Origin: CALVUJ01 sp045119835
Lineage (GTDB): Bacteria; Bacillota_I; Bacilli_A; RFN20; DUOF01
Reading direction: 5' to 3'
NCBI GenBank assembly: GCA_045119835.1
Contig: JBGVED010000041.1
Coordinates: 36,973-100,972, forward strand
DNA: 64,000 nt
Shown here: positions 33,778 through 43,747 of the stretch, one piece after another
Layout of the letters: every line of letters starts with the position of its first letter
Position numbering within the stretch: position 1 is the stretch's first letter
Position numbers and translations under genes: made by a program
The notes under the pieces: generated by a model
The model's input: only the letters and a program-made list of their open reading frames with translations
What the model was told of the DNA's origin: nothing
Databases searched by the model: none

Positions 33778-36189
33778 TTAATTTACATTTATTTTTTCTA
33801 GATGCCATATGTCTTTTACATATTCTTCAATAGTCCTATCACTAGCAAAATAGCCTGATTTTGCTATATTTGTTATGCATATTTTTGCCCATTTATCTTT
33901 ATCTATGTATAAATTTGCGGTTTTTTCTTGCGCTTTTACGTAATCTTTAAAATCTTTTAAAACAAAATAGCAATCATTATGATATAAAAGATGTTCATAT
34001 ATAGGCTTAAATCCATCTGAATCACTGCATTTAAATGTACCATCTACTAAACTATCTAACACTAATCTAATGTCCTTATCTTTGTCGTATATCGCTTTAG
34101 CGTTGTAAGTTCTTTCTTTTTCTAATTTTGAAACCTCTTCACTCTTAAGTCCAAAAATAACGGCATTATTCATTCCAACTCTATCAACAATTTCAACATT
34201 TGCTCCATCTAAAGTTCCTAAAGTTAAAGCTCCATTCATCATAAACTTCATATTACTTGTTCCGCTTGCCTCTTTTCCTGCTGTTGAAATTTGTTCTGAA
34301 ACATCAGCTGCAGGGATAATTATTTCTGCTTTGCTAACATCATAATTTTCAATAAAGACTACTTTTAAATATTTATTTGTTTCACTATCGTTATTTACTA
34401 CATCTGCTACAGCATTAATAAGTTCAATTGTCTTTTTCGCTAAATAATATGCTGGCGCTGATTTTCCTCCAAAGATAAATGTGCGTGGATGAATTCTAAA
34501 GTCTGGGTTATTCTTCATTTTTAAGTACAAATAAATAACATGTAATATATTTAAACTTTGTCTTTTATATGCGTGTATTCTTTTTATTTGAACATCGAAA
34601 ATAGAGTTAACATCGATGTCTATATTGTTATTTTTCTTTACATATTCTTTTAATCTTAATTTATTTTCATACTTAATTTCATGAACCCTTTTTTTAACAT
34701 TGTCATCATCGACAAATCTCATTAAATCTTCGATTTTGTCTGGATTTTTAATCCATTCATTACCTATAAGAAAAGAAATCATTTCTGCTAATTTTGGATT
34801 GCTGTCTATTAGCCATCTTCTATGCGTTACCCCATTTGTTTTGTTATTAAACTTAGTAGGGAAAATCTTGTATGATTCTTTCATCTCTTGATTAATTAAT
34901 AAATCTGTATGAAGTTTTGCAACCCCATTAACACTAAAGCAACTATAAACAGCAATATTAGCCATATAAACCATATCATCTTTTATAACAGCAGTTTTCC
35001 TAACTGCATCTTCATTATTATTCGAAGCTTTTCTTATATATGTACTACATCTTTTATCTATTTCTTCAATAATCATATATATACGAGGTAACAAATTTCT
35101 TATTTGATGACAAGGCCATTTTTCTAATGCCTCAGATAATAGTGTATGGTTTGTATACGCAAATGTTTGACTTACAATATTCCAAGCATCATCCCAACCA
35201 AAATCATTTTCATCCATTAATACCCTTAATAATTCAGGTATAGCTAATACAGGATGAGTATCATTTAATTGTATAACATTTTTCTCATGGAAATTACTTA
35301 ATGTTCCATAAATTCTTTTATGAGATCTAATTAATGATTGGATTGTGGAACTAACTAAAAAATATTGTTGTTTCAATCTTAGTATTTTTCCGTTTTCTGT
35401 AGAGTCATCAGGATATAGGCACTGACAAATTTCGTGTATTCCATTTAAATAATCCGAAAATGATTTATTTGATGGGAGATTCTCTTCACTTGGCTCCGCA
35501 CTCCAAAGTCTTAAAGTATTTGTATTTTTTGTTCCATATCCTATAACTGGTATATCATAAGGAACTGCTCTTATACACTCCGAATCTACTAAACTATATT
35601 TACATTCACCTTTAACATAATCAACGTTAACTCTTCCATAAAACTTTACTTCTACTGCATGTTTTGGCTTATATGTTTCCCAAACATTAGTATATCTCAT
35701 CCATTGGTCAGGAACTTCTACTTGTTTATTGTCTATAATTTTTTGTTTGAAGAAACCAAAATCATATCTTAGAGTGTTTCCATGAGCTGGATAATCAAGA
35801 GTAACTAGAGAATCCAAGAAACAAGCAGCAAGTCTTCCTAGGCCCCCATTACCAAGTCCGGCATCACTTTCAATATTTTCTAATTCTGCTATATCAATGT
35901 TTAATTCTTTTAATCCATCTTTAGCTATATTGTATATACCTAGATTTATCAAATTGTTTGTTAACAATCTACCAATTAAGAATTCCATTGATAAATATGT
36001 TAATTGTTTTTTTGCCTCTCTTGTGCAAACCTCTTTACTCTCTTTCCAGTGAAATGAAGCATAATCCTTAACCATATCTCCTAGTATAAGGTATTTTTCA
36101 CTTATATGTATTTCATCTACTCCTCTACCGTATTGTTCAACGGCTCTTTTAGTAAATTCAGCTTTAAATCTTTCTTTGTTATTAAACAT
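33778..36189 (-). CDS. glgP: glycogen/starch phosphorylase
   Basis: Releases glucose-1-phosphate from alpha-1,4-glucan chains using phosphate. 803 residues, normal for the bacterial GT35 family. The GNGGLGRLAACFLDS stretch near residue 95, the VIQLNDTHP motif and the PLP-binding KEASGTSNMKFMMNG are all intact. It overlaps glgB by 8 bases, with the Shine-Dalgarno AGGAGG inside the end of glgB. With glgB and pulA it forms a branched-glucan breakdown and remodelling set. Confidence 0.96.
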   Translation of the reverse strand: MFNNKERFKAEFTKRAVEQYGRGVDEIHISEKYLILGDMVKDYASFHWKESKEVCTREAKKQLTYLSMEFLIGRLLTNNLINLGIYNIAKDGLKELNIDIAELENIESDAGLGNGGLGRLAACFLDSLVTLDYPAHGNTLRYDFGFFKQKIIDNKQVEVPDQWMRYTNVWETYKPKHAVEVKFYGRVNVDYVKGECKYSLVDSECIRAVPYDIPVIGYGTKNTNTLRLWSAEPSEENLPSNKSFSDYLNGIHEICQCLYPDDSTENGKILRLKQQYFLVSSTIQSLIRSHKRIYGTLSNFHEKNVIQLNDTHPVLAIPELLRVLMDENDFGWDDAWNIVSQTFAYTNHTLLSEALEKWPCHQIRNLLPRIYMIIEEIDKRCSTYIRKASNNNEDAVRKTAVIKDDMVYMANIAVYSCFSVNGVAKLHTDLLINQEMKESYKIFPTKFNNKTNGVTHRRWLIDSNPKLAEMISFLIGNEWIKNPDKIEDLMRFVDDDNVKKRVHEIKYENKLRLKEYVKKNNNIDIDVNSIFDVQIKRIHAYKRQSLNILHVIYLYLKMKNNPDFRIHPRTFIFGGKSAPAYYLAKKTIELINAVADVVNNDSETNKYLKVVFIENYDVSKAEIIIPAADVSEQISTAGKEASGTSNMKFMMNGALTLGTLDGANVEIVDRVGMNNAVIFGLKSEEVSKLEKERTYNAKAIYDKDKDIRLVLDSLVDGTFKCSDSDGFKPIYEHLLYHNDCYFVLKDFKDYVKAQEKTANLYIDKDKWAKICITNIAKSGYFASDRTIEEYVKDIWHLEKINVN

Positions 36190-37993
36190 TTTTCATCCTC
36201 CTAAACACAATCGCCGCAAACGGCCCTAGCTTAATATTCATAGCATATGGTTGTCCATGTAAGTTTTTCTTCTTAGTTATATAATAATCTTCACTAACTT
36301 TGCTACTTCCCCCATACTTAACATCATCACTATTTATGACTTCTTCATAATAGCCATATTGAGGAACTCCTATTTCATATTTATCGTAAGAAACAGGAGT
36401 CATATTTAGTACAACTATAATATATTCTGTGCGATATTTTCGATAATAAGTGAATACACTTTGTCTTTTATTATCTACCATCATCCATCCAAAACCATTT
36501 TCTATGTAATCACTCTTATTTAAAGTTTTCTCATCCAAATACAATTTATTCAAATCTTTAATAAACTTATTAAATGCATCGTGTATTGGATATTCTAATA
36601 AAAACCAATCTATTTCTCTTTTGTAATTCCATTCTATAATTTGAGCTATTTCATTTCCCATAAAAGTCAATTTTTTTCCAGGATGAGTATACATATAAAC
36701 ATATAACAACCTTGCTTGAGCAAATTTTTCTTCATATGTCCCCCACATTTTATCAACAATTGATTTTTTTCCATGAACAACTTCATCATGACTTAAAGGA
36801 AGCAAAAATCTTTCGCTAGGGAAATAATGCATTGAGAATGTTATTAGATTGTGATTGCCTTTCCTATATATAGGATCTAAAGAAAAATATTTTAATGTAT
36901 CATTCATCCAGCCTAAATCCCATTTATAATCATATCCTAAACATCCATATCTAACATCTCCGCAAACATTAGGGAAACTTGTAGAATCTTCGGCAATTAA
37001 CATAACGTTTGGATATCTTTCATTTATCAAACTATTCATTCGTTTAATAAATTCAACAGCTCCTTCATGTACGCCCCTTGAGCTGTCGCCCTCATAATAT
37101 ACCATGTTACTTACAGCATCAAATCTAACTCCATCAAAATGAAAGTACTCTAAAAAATAACTTACACATGAAATAAGATAACTTCTAACTGGATCTCTTC
37201 CCAAATCAAAACTAGGACTTCCCCATTGACTGTATTTCAAATCGTGATTATATCCATAAACTTGTTCTCCGTCAAAATCAAGCAAACCGTAATTATCGCA
37301 AGCAAAATGAACACAAACAAAATCCATAATTACACCAAATCCATTTTGATGTAAATAATCTATTAAATACATTAGTTGCTTTGGGTTACCATATCTACTA
37401 GTGACACTATAAAAGCAACTTACCTGATATCCCCACGACTCATCAACAGGATGCTCTAAAATAGGCATTAATTCAACATGAGTATAGTGATGTTCTTTTA
37501 AATGTTTACATAAAATTGGCGCTAATCTTTCATAGTCTATAAATTCTTCTCCATCAATGTGCACAAAACTTCCTACATGCAGTTCATATATATTTAAAGG
37601 CATGTCAAAATTTTTGCTTCTTTTACTCATCCACTTTTCATCATGCCATGGATAGTCTTCGATATCAAAAAACTTTGAATTGTGAGCAGGCCTTTTTTCC
37701 ATCATAAATGAGTATGGATCTGTTTTCTCTATCCATTTATTATCTTTTGTTAAAATATTATATAGGTAACAATCATATTCATTAACATTTTTTAATCTAA
37801 TTTCATATACACCTGCATCACTTATTTTTATCATTTTATATGGTTGCCAATTGTTAAATGCTCCTTTTATTTCTACTTCTTTAGCATTTGGAGCGTACAC
37901 TCTAAATACTACTTCATCATCTATCTTGTGAGCGCCAAAAAACTTGTGGGAATCCAAACTATAACCATGTAAGAAACTTTCTAAATTCAACAC
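36182..37993 (-). CDS. glgB: 1,4-alpha-glucan branching enzyme
   Basis: GH13 enzyme of about 603 residues, creating alpha-1,6 branches in glycogen. A CBM48 domain at the N terminus (VFRVYAPNAKEVEIKGAFNN) is followed by the catalytic barrel: ELHVGSF, DFVCVHFA, GVRFDAVSNM (nucleophile Asp), LIAEDST (acid Glu) and LPLSHDEVVHGK. The start is placed at GTG 37993, 8 bases after AGAGG; the GTG at 38002 would overlap that site. It follows pulA almost without a gap and overlaps glgP. Confidence 0.94.
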   Translation of the reverse strand: MLNLESFLHGYSLDSHKFFGAHKIDDEVVFRVYAPNAKEVEIKGAFNNWQPYKMIKISDAGVYEIRLKNVNEYDCYLYNILTKDNKWIEKTDPYSFMMEKRPAHNSKFFDIEDYPWHDEKWMSKRSKNFDMPLNIYELHVGSFVHIDGEEFIDYERLAPILCKHLKEHHYTHVELMPILEHPVDESWGYQVSCFYSVTSRYGNPKQLMYLIDYLHQNGFGVIMDFVCVHFACDNYGLLDFDGEQVYGYNHDLKYSQWGSPSFDLGRDPVRSYLISCVSYFLEYFHFDGVRFDAVSNMVYYEGDSSRGVHEGAVEFIKRMNSLINERYPNVMLIAEDSTSFPNVCGDVRYGCLGYDYKWDLGWMNDTLKYFSLDPIYRKGNHNLITFSMHYFPSERFLLPLSHDEVVHGKKSIVDKMWGTYEEKFAQARLLYVYMYTHPGKKLTFMGNEIAQIIEWNYKREIDWFLLEYPIHDAFNKFIKDLNKLYLDEKTLNKSDYIENGFGWMMVDNKRQSVFTYYRKYRTEYIIVVLNMTPVSYDKYEIGVPQYGYYEEVINSDDVKYGGSSKVSEDYYITKKKNLHGQPYAMNIKLGPFAAIVFRRMKNV

Positions 37994-38004
37994 CTTACTC
38001 ACCT

Positions 38005-39900
38005 CTACTTTTTATAAATTGCTAAATCATATTTATCTAATTGTTTTTTGTTAGTTGTTAATAACAAATTTTTCTTTTCTATTTGAACAACTTTATTCGA
38101 CATATTAATAACAACCCTTATGTCATTACTTGTTAGTGTAATAATATCAAATTCATTACAATATTCATATTTAGAAGCAAATAAATTATGTTTTTCTCTA
38201 AGTTTGATCATTTTTTCAACTAGATTTACCTCTTTACTATATTTATACATTCTATTCCAATCAAATGAATTAATATCATCTAATTTAGAATAAGAATTTT
38301 CCACACCCTTTTTAGTTCTAAAGAACTCTTGCCCAGAATGATAAAAAGCGTATCCATTACTTAATAAAATTATTAAATTTTTAAATAATTGTCTTTTTAA
38401 AGCAAATCCTTCATCTCTTAATTCAACATAGGTTTGTAAATCATAATATGTATAATTATCATGACACTCTAAATAATTTATACTATTTGCAAAATCGAAA
38501 TAAATAGTGCCATTCTTAATATATTGTCCTCCTACAACGTTTTGACCAATATAATCATATTTCAAACTTTCTCTATAATAATCATTAAAGAAAGCGATGT
38601 TTGGCATTTTATTTGAATTTTCTAAAATTGCTTTATCTTCTTGATTCATTAATGAAGGCATATTCCAACCTTCTCCATATAAAAAGATATTAGGCTTTAT
38701 CAACCTTAATTCTTCATACACCTCATTTATTGTCTTATGAGTAAGTATACCTAGTAAATCAAATCTAAATCCATCAACATCATACAAAGTAATCCATCTT
38801 TTGCACATATCTTTAATAAATCTTTTAAACATAGGGGCATCACTATCTAAATCGACGCCACAAAAACTTCCATTACTAACCTCATTATCTTTCATTAAAT
38901 AAAAATAATATGGAACAATGATATTTAATATATTATCATCTCTATTTTCTAAATGATTAAAAACAACATCTAATGTAACTTTTATCCCTTTACTATGCAA
39001 CTTATTTACCATTGTTTTACACTCATTTACAACTGCATAAGGGTCTTCAATGCTGTAAACGTAATTAGGATGACAAACCCCAAACAAATAAGGGTTGTAT
39101 CCCCAATTGTAAAATGATTCATTATTGTATATATCTCCATTAAAATAATTAATTGGCATAAGTTGTAAATATTCAATTCCTAAATTATCTAAATATTGCA
39201 AACTTTCTTCATCTGCTACTCCTAAAAATTTACTTTTATACATCCCTTTTTTGGAACTCGAAAAATCTCTTACATTAGCCTCATATATAACTTTACTTTT
39301 TTTATCTATTGATAAGTCATCGTTCTTTTCAATTTTTTCTAAATCAACAACCACACAGGCACTTTGATCATAATTATATGAATAACAATAAGGGTCTAAA
39401 ACCTTTGAATATTTACCATTGCATTCAACTAAGTAATAATATTCATATTTATCTAAATTTTTACTAATAACACAAGAGAAAACACTTCCTTGTTTTCTCA
39501 TTTTATAATATCCCATATTATTAAGAACTAAAATAACATCACTACTTATTGGTGCCCACAAACTAAAAGTTGTCTCATTTTTTGAATATTTGTATCCTAA
39601 ATATTCATTTGTAAAAGTATCGCCTCTAAATTTTTCTGTTTTTGTTATAAAACGATATTCTAATCTGAATTTAAAACCATATTCATTAACTAAATAGTAT
39701 TCTTCTCCTAATTGTATTTCTCCATCAAAATCTATCATATACTCAATATAGTCTTCAAATTTTTCACAAAATTGTAATTCATTTAACTTTTGAGGACCAT
39801 ATTTTGTCAACATATATAACGAGCTAATTTTACCACCATAATAGTTCTTACTAACATTTATAGTTATTTTATTATAAGAATCTAAATATGCTTTAATCAT
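38005..39900 (-). CDS. pulA: type I pullulanase (debranching enzyme)
   Basis: 631 residues, GH13. An N-terminal CBM48-like region, YEANVRDFS, and the diagnostic YNWGYNP (264-270; most members read YNWGYDP). Catalytic residues lie in DGFRFDLLG (nucleophile Asp), LYGEGWNMP (acid Glu) and ECHDNYTYYD. There is no signal peptide, so it should cut alpha-1,6 bonds of glycogen or imported limit dextrins inside the cell. GAGGTGGG precedes the ATG. First gene of the operon; an extended -10 promoter lies upstream. Confidence 0.93.
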   Translation of the reverse strand: MIKAYLDSYNKITINVSKNYYGGKISSLYMLTKYGPQKLNELQFCEKFEDYIEYMIDFDGEIQLGEEYYLVNEYGFKFRLEYRFITKTEKFRGDTFTNEYLGYKYSKNETTFSLWAPISSDVILVLNNMGYYKMRKQGSVFSCVISKNLDKYEYYYLVECNGKYSKVLDPYCYSYNYDQSACVVVDLEKIEKNDDLSIDKKSKVIYEANVRDFSSSKKGMYKSKFLGVADEESLQYLDNLGIEYLQLMPINYFNGDIYNNESFYNWGYNPYLFGVCHPNYVYSIEDPYAVVNECKTMVNKLHSKGIKVTLDVVFNHLENRDDNILNIIVPYYFYLMKDNEVSNGSFCGVDLDSDAPMFKRFIKDMCKRWITLYDVDGFRFDLLGILTHKTINEVYEELRLIKPNIFLYGEGWNMPSLMNQEDKAILENSNKMPNIAFFNDYYRESLKYDYIGQNVVGGQYIKNGTIYFDFANSINYLECHDNYTYYDLQTYVELRDEGFALKRQLFKNLIILLSNGYAFYHSGQEFFRTKKGVENSYSKLDDINSFDWNRMYKYSKEVNLVEKMIKLREKHNLFASKYEYCNEFDIITLTSNDIRVVINMSNKVVQIEKKNLLLTTNKKQLDKYDLAIYKK

Positions 39901-39919
39901 TATCCCACCTCACTAATTT

Positions 39920-39928
39920 AGTATAACA
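39920..39928 (-). promoter_or_regulatory. extended -10 promoter element before pulA
   Basis: TGTTATACT on the minus strand, about 20 bases before the ATG. Its -35 region falls inside the terminator hairpin of the upstream gene and is poor, so the extended -10 would carry the promoter. Confidence 0.45.
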
Positions 39929-39953
39929 AAAAATAGATACTTAAGTATCTATT
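39928..39953 (-). terminator. intrinsic terminator of the zinc-ribbon gene
   Basis: 22-base perfect palindrome centred on CTTAAG (39932-39953) followed by a T-run on the minus strand. Confidence 0.8.
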
Positions 39954-39970
39954 CTTGACTACAAATTGTT

Positions 39971-40168
39971 TTATTTTTTTCCCTCATCTGAAGAAAAAGT
40001 TAATTCCTTGCCACAATCCGGACAAAAGTTTTTGAATAATGTACCTTCTTCCAATTTTTTCTTTTCTTCTTCACTAAGCAAAAAAGATGATACACTCATA
40101 TACACCGGTTGGACATATTTTTTTTTGCAATTTGAACAATATAATTCTCTTTTCACTACTTTTGTCAT
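39971..40168 (-). CDS. small zinc-ribbon protein
   Basis: 65 residues with two CxxC pairs, YCSNCKKKY near the start and FCPDCGKEL near the end, separated by a charged helical stretch; a typical zinc-ribbon fold. No further family signature is seen; possible roles include nucleic-acid or protein binding. The ATG at 40168 is 6 bases after AGAGGTG, and the GTG at 40177 overlaps that site. It stands alone between pulA and the plus-strand membrane gene. Confidence 0.65.
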   Translation of the reverse strand: MTKVVKRELYCSNCKKKYVQPVYMSVSSFLLSEEEKKKLEEGTLFKNFCPDCGKELTFSSDEGKK

Positions 40169-40235
40169 TTTAAACACCTCTAAATCAATTATAATTTAAC
40201 AAAAAAGATATTACTATAATTTACTTCTTTTTTTG

Positions 40236-40264
40236 TTGTAATAAATCTTTGATGAATATAGAAT
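40236..40264 (+). promoter_or_regulatory. promoter of the gene at 40284
   Basis: TTGTAA, 17 bases, TAGAAT, ending 20 bases before the start codon and 7 bases before the Shine-Dalgarno. Confidence 0.45.
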
Positions 40265-40283
40265 ATAAAAAGAGGTGGCAAAA

Positions 40284-40856
40284 ATGAGCAAATCAATAGA
40301 AAAAAATTTCAATTCAAAACTAACAAAAAAGGATTATTTCTTATACTTAATAAACAGAAATCTATTTATTATAATTTCACCGCTAGTTATTTTAGCACTA
40401 ATTGTTATTTTTATTTTTATGGTTATGAAGAATGGTTTTAATAGTTCTGATTTATTATATTTACTACCTATTTTATTGTTTGTTTTGAGTTACATTCAAA
40501 TAAACAATGCAGTTAATACTGCTATAAAATCCAACAAATCTACTCAAAAATTAAAAGTTATATTAGAAGAGAAAAGATACAAAGAAATAACTTCAAATGG
40601 CGAAAATTCTCTTGAATATAGTAAATTCAACTCTTACTACGAAAATAAAAATTACTATTATTTGTATGTAGATAGAATAAATGCATTAATACTCCCAAAA
40701 AGAGAATTCACTAATGATGAATTATTTACACTTAACAACTATTTTAAGTCGTCAATAAAAAAGACAACATCACTAAATCCAAGAACTATCGCAGGATTAA
40801 TATTTAGTTTAGCTCTTGTAGTTTGCATAATTATATTAATTGTTTCTATGTTTTAA
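40284..40856 (+). CDS. YcxB-like membrane protein
   Basis: 190 residues. Two membrane segments (about 28-50 and 56-74), a soluble middle domain with YLYVDRINALILPKREFT, and a last membrane segment at the C terminus (about 168-188). The VDRINALILPKR stretch, meaning a strand followed by a basic turn, is like the YcxB-type domain, which has no known function. The ATG at 40284 follows GAGGTG by 6 bases. It is monocistronic and ends in a shared terminator. Confidence 0.55.
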   Translation: MSKSIEKNFNSKLTKKDYFLYLINRNLFIIISPLVILALIVIFIFMVMKNGFNSSDLLYLLPILLFVLSYIQINNAVNTAIKSNKSTQKLKVILEEKRYKEITSNGENSLEYSKFNSYYENKNYYYLYVDRINALILPKREFTNDELFTLNNYFKSSIKKTTSLNPRTIAGLIFSLALVVCIIILIVSMF

Positions 40857-40884
40857 AAAAATTCTTGAAATCCAAGAATTTTTT
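40856..40884. terminator. bidirectional intrinsic terminator
   Basis: 12-bp perfect stem AAAAAATTCTTG/CAAGAATTTTTT with a 5-base loop, between the convergent genes ending at 40856 and 40900. Confidence 0.9.
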
Positions 40885-40899
40885 ATTTTATTTAATTAT

Positions 40900-41625
40900 T
40901 TATTTTTCTAGCTCTTCTTTAAATACTTGTGAAAAATTTTCTCTATTCACCGCAATCAATTCTCCATCAATAGCTAAAGATATTCTACCAGTTTCTTCAC
41001 TTACAACAACGGTTACAGCATCGCAAACTTCACTTATCCCTAGCGACGCTCTATGTCTTGCCCCATACTTTCCTCCCAAAGCTTTTACTGTAGGTGTATA
41101 ATAAACAGACGCTGCTTCAATGTTATTTCCTCTAATTACAACCGCTCCATCATGAAGCGTTGTGCCTGGATAAAAGATAGTTGTCAGCAACTCACTGCTA
41201 ACTGGCGCATCTACTTTTACGCCTTGCTTTATATAGTCATCCAATGAATTTTTCTTTTCAAACGTCATGATGGCACCAATTTTAGCAGAAGATAACATAT
41301 TCACTGTTGTGCTTATTACTTTATAAAGCTGCTTTTTATCAATCGTAGAATTTTGTTTACTTTTAAGAGCCTTTTTTCTTTTTAACAACTTATTTATCTT
41401 TTGTTCATTTGATATTACAACACTAATAATTGAGGCAACAAGAGCTGCATCTACTAAAGTTGAAACAGCTTGAAGATTGAAGAATAAAGCAGTTATTTTT
41501 ATTAAATATGAAACTAATAATATGTATCCAATGTTCGATCTAGCAAATATTTTGTTAAAAATACTATATACACAAAGCAAAATGATTGCATAAACACATG
41601 CATCCACAATAAAAATAATACTCAT
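40900..41625 (-). CDS. cdaA: membrane diadenylate cyclase CdaA
   Basis: Makes c-di-AMP from two ATP, the second messenger for potassium, osmolyte and wall control. 241 residues: three N-terminal membrane segments (1-75), a linker, then the DAC domain with DGA (159-161) and RHR (190-192) active-site motifs intact. It is slightly shorter than the usual enzyme of about 270 residues. GGAGGG precedes the ATG. The usual neighbours cdaR and glmM are absent; instead a CvpA-like gene lies 76 bases upstream on the same strand. Confidence 0.92.
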   Translation of the reverse strand: MSIIFIVDACVYAIILLCVYSIFNKIFARSNIGYILLVSYLIKITALFFNLQAVSTLVDAALVASIISVVISNEQKINKLLKRKKALKSKQNSTIDKKQLYKVISTTVNMLSSAKIGAIMTFEKKNSLDDYIKQGVKVDAPVSSELLTTIFYPGTTLHDGAVVIRGNNIEAASVYYTPTVKALGGKYGARHRASLGISEVCDAVTVVVSEETGRISLAIDGELIAVNRENFSQVFKEELEK

Positions 41626-41701
41626 AAAATCCCTCCATCTACCACTTTAAGAATATTATATACAATAAATTTTTTATATTAAATACTTTTGTTAAAGTAT
41701 T

Positions 41702-42685
41702 TTATTTTCCTATTGTTATTTCATCATAAAGAAGCGAACTCTTTTCATTTAATCCTGCTTGTTGCAATTTACTTTTTATATTTCCTAAATCTGTCATTGT
41801 AAACTCAATCTTATTCATTCCTCTATTAAATATATTTCTATGAATTGCTGTAAACCATACTTCTCCAACATCGGAAAATCTTTCTTTAGAAATACCAAAT
41901 TGATCAATCTCTATTGTCATAATAGCCAATTTTTCTAAATCAAGTATTCTCTCTTTCATATAAACAGAAAGATCATCATTATCGATATTATAATCGTCTA
42001 GCAAATCAATATACTTTTTGTCTGAAAATATATCAGTAACTTTTTCTTCTAAATATTTAAAACTTTCTACGCCATCTTCACTAACTTTAGAAAATAAATC
42101 GCCTTTTAAAAATTTCAAAGTTATCTTCTTATCTAAACTTTTATTACTTTTAGTAAGTAATCCTTGTGTTGTATCCGCCATAAAATTAGTAACACTACTT
42201 TTATCAAAAGCGTTATTTAATCCCACAAGTTTGTTATTCATTAAAACTAATAAAAGCAACAAAAACGAGCCTTGATATATCAAAGAAAAAATAGCACCAA
42301 ATACTCGTTCAACTTTACGCTTTGGTTTTGGTGGCCTTTTTAAAATTAATTTTATTAAACTTTGAATTGCTAGAAATACAATGTATAAAAAAACAAACAT
42401 AATAAACGCTGAAAAAACATTAACAAAAAAAGAAATTCCTAATTTATAAACACTATTACTTCCTGCTGGAACAATCTTATCAACATTTAAAAGTTCTCTA
42501 ACAAAAATTTCCTTAACACTATTCATTAAAGGACTAAAACTTAATAGAAAAGCTGCTGTAAAAATCAAAAAATCTATCAGGGCATTTTTTATTCCCTTTA
42601 AAGCACCAAAGAAAATTATTAAAATAAAAACAGAAATTAAAGCAACATCGAGGATAAGTGGATGTATATTACTAAAATCTATCAT
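41702..42685 (-). CDS. CvpA-like membrane protein
   Basis: 327 residues. Four membrane segments in the first half, with the CvpA pattern DVALISVFILIIFFGALKG and, after the third and fourth segments, RKVERVFGAIFSLIYQG. The second half (about 170-327) is a soluble helical domain not usual in CvpA. CvpA family members are linked to colicin V production, wall stress or transport without a settled role. The ATG at 42685 is 8 bases after AAAGGAAG. An extended -10 lies at 42713-42721. cdaA follows. Confidence 0.6.
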   Translation of the reverse strand: MIDFSNIHPLILDVALISVFILIIFFGALKGIKNALIDFLIFTAAFLLSFSPLMNSVKEIFVRELLNVDKIVPAGSNSVYKLGISFFVNVFSAFIMFVFLYIVFLAIQSLIKLILKRPPKPKRKVERVFGAIFSLIYQGSFLLLLLVLMNNKLVGLNNAFDKSSVTNFMADTTQGLLTKSNKSLDKKITLKFLKGDLFSKVSEDGVESFKYLEEKVTDIFSDKKYIDLLDDYNIDNDDLSVYMKERILDLEKLAIMTIEIDQFGISKERFSDVGEVWFTAIHRNIFNRGMNKIEFTMTDLGNIKSKLQQAGLNEKSSLLYDEITIGK

Positions 42686-42712
42686 TTTAATCACTTCCTT
42701 TGCTTTTTTATT

Positions 42713-42721
42713 AGTATATCA
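42713..42721 (-). promoter_or_regulatory. extended -10 element before the CvpA-like gene
   Basis: TGATATACT on the minus strand 28 bases before the start codon; the -35 region is weak. Confidence 0.4.
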
Positions 42722-42849
42722 TTTTTCAAACTATTTTTATAGCAATTTAGAAAAATTGGTGAAAACCTCACTTTTTCTTGATTATAAATAATTATAATTA
42801 ACTAGGAAATTAATTTGTTTTACTTTATTATATTAATGTGGTGATATAA

Positions 42850-43743
42850 ATGGAGTTAATACTAAATACAAATAAATTAGGGTATCTACCCTTTTTAGAA
42901 ACAAAAATAAATGCCTTTATTGTCGGATTAAAAAATTATTGCATAAACCAACAATTTTGTTTATCTATTAAGGAATTAAATAAAGCATTAATATTATCAA
43001 AAAAGCACAATAAAAAGTTTTATTTAAGCATCAATAATTTCGTTACAGAAAAAAATTTATCTTCTTATAAAAAAATAATATATAAACTAAAAGAATTTCC
43101 TATTGATGGATTCATAGTGAGTGATTTAGGTGTATTTAATATTTTTAGAGAACTTAATCTTGAAAACAAAGTTATTCTTGAATTACAAACTTACGTAACA
43201 AACAAATATAGCGCTAAATCTCTTTTAAATTTTGGTGCTAACAGAGTTTGTTTATCAAAAGAAATAACTTTAAACGATATAAAAGATATATCTAACTGTA
43301 ACCCAAATAAAATAGAATTATTAGTTCAAGGATACTTTCCTATAACTTATTCAAAACGTCCAATTTTAAGATGCTATATGAAAAATTTTAAAATTAAAAA
43401 CAAATGCTCGTTGCATTATATAAAAGAAGAAACAAGAGCTGATTTTTATCCTTTATTTGAGAATAATCAAAGTTTATCAGTTTACAATAATAACCAATAT
43501 AGTTTATTCAATCATTTATCTGAATTGGTAAAAAATCATGTATCTTTTTTTAGAATAGATTCTATTTTCATGAACGAAAAAGAAATATTGGATTATATAA
43601 ATTATTATTTTAATGCTTTAGATGACATAAAAAATAATAAAGGTTCTAACTTTGAAGAACAAAAGAAAAAATTTAATGAAAAATATTCTTTTAATACTCC
43701 ATTCTTATATAATGAAAGTTTTTTATTAAAGGAGGGCAAATAA
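42850..43743 (+). CDS. trhP1: U32 family tRNA hydroxylation protein P1
   Basis: 297 residues. It follows the U32 barrel pattern at reduced length: FIVSDLGVFNIFRELN, LELQTYVTNKYSAKSLLNFGANRVCLSKEIT is the region before the strand LLVQGYFPITYSKRP, then LRCYM. Together with TrhP2, encoded directly downstream, it takes part in oxygen-independent 5-hydroxylation of uridine 34 in tRNAs (established for Bacillus YrrN/YrrO). The role is assigned by homology and by the paired gene order. The start ATG at 42850 follows GTGGTGA. Confidence 0.78.
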   Translation: MELILNTNKLGYLPFLETKINAFIVGLKNYCINQQFCLSIKELNKALILSKKHNKKFYLSINNFVTEKNLSSYKKIIYKLKEFPIDGFIVSDLGVFNIFRELNLENKVILELQTYVTNKYSAKSLLNFGANRVCLSKEITLNDIKDISNCNPNKIELLVQGYFPITYSKRPILRCYMKNFKIKNKCSLHYIKEETRADFYPLFENNQSLSVYNNNQYSLFNHLSELVKNHVSFFRIDSIFMNEKEILDYINYYFNALDDIKNNKGSNFEEQKKKFNEKYSFNTPFLYNESFLLKEGK

Positions 43744-43747
43744 GCAT

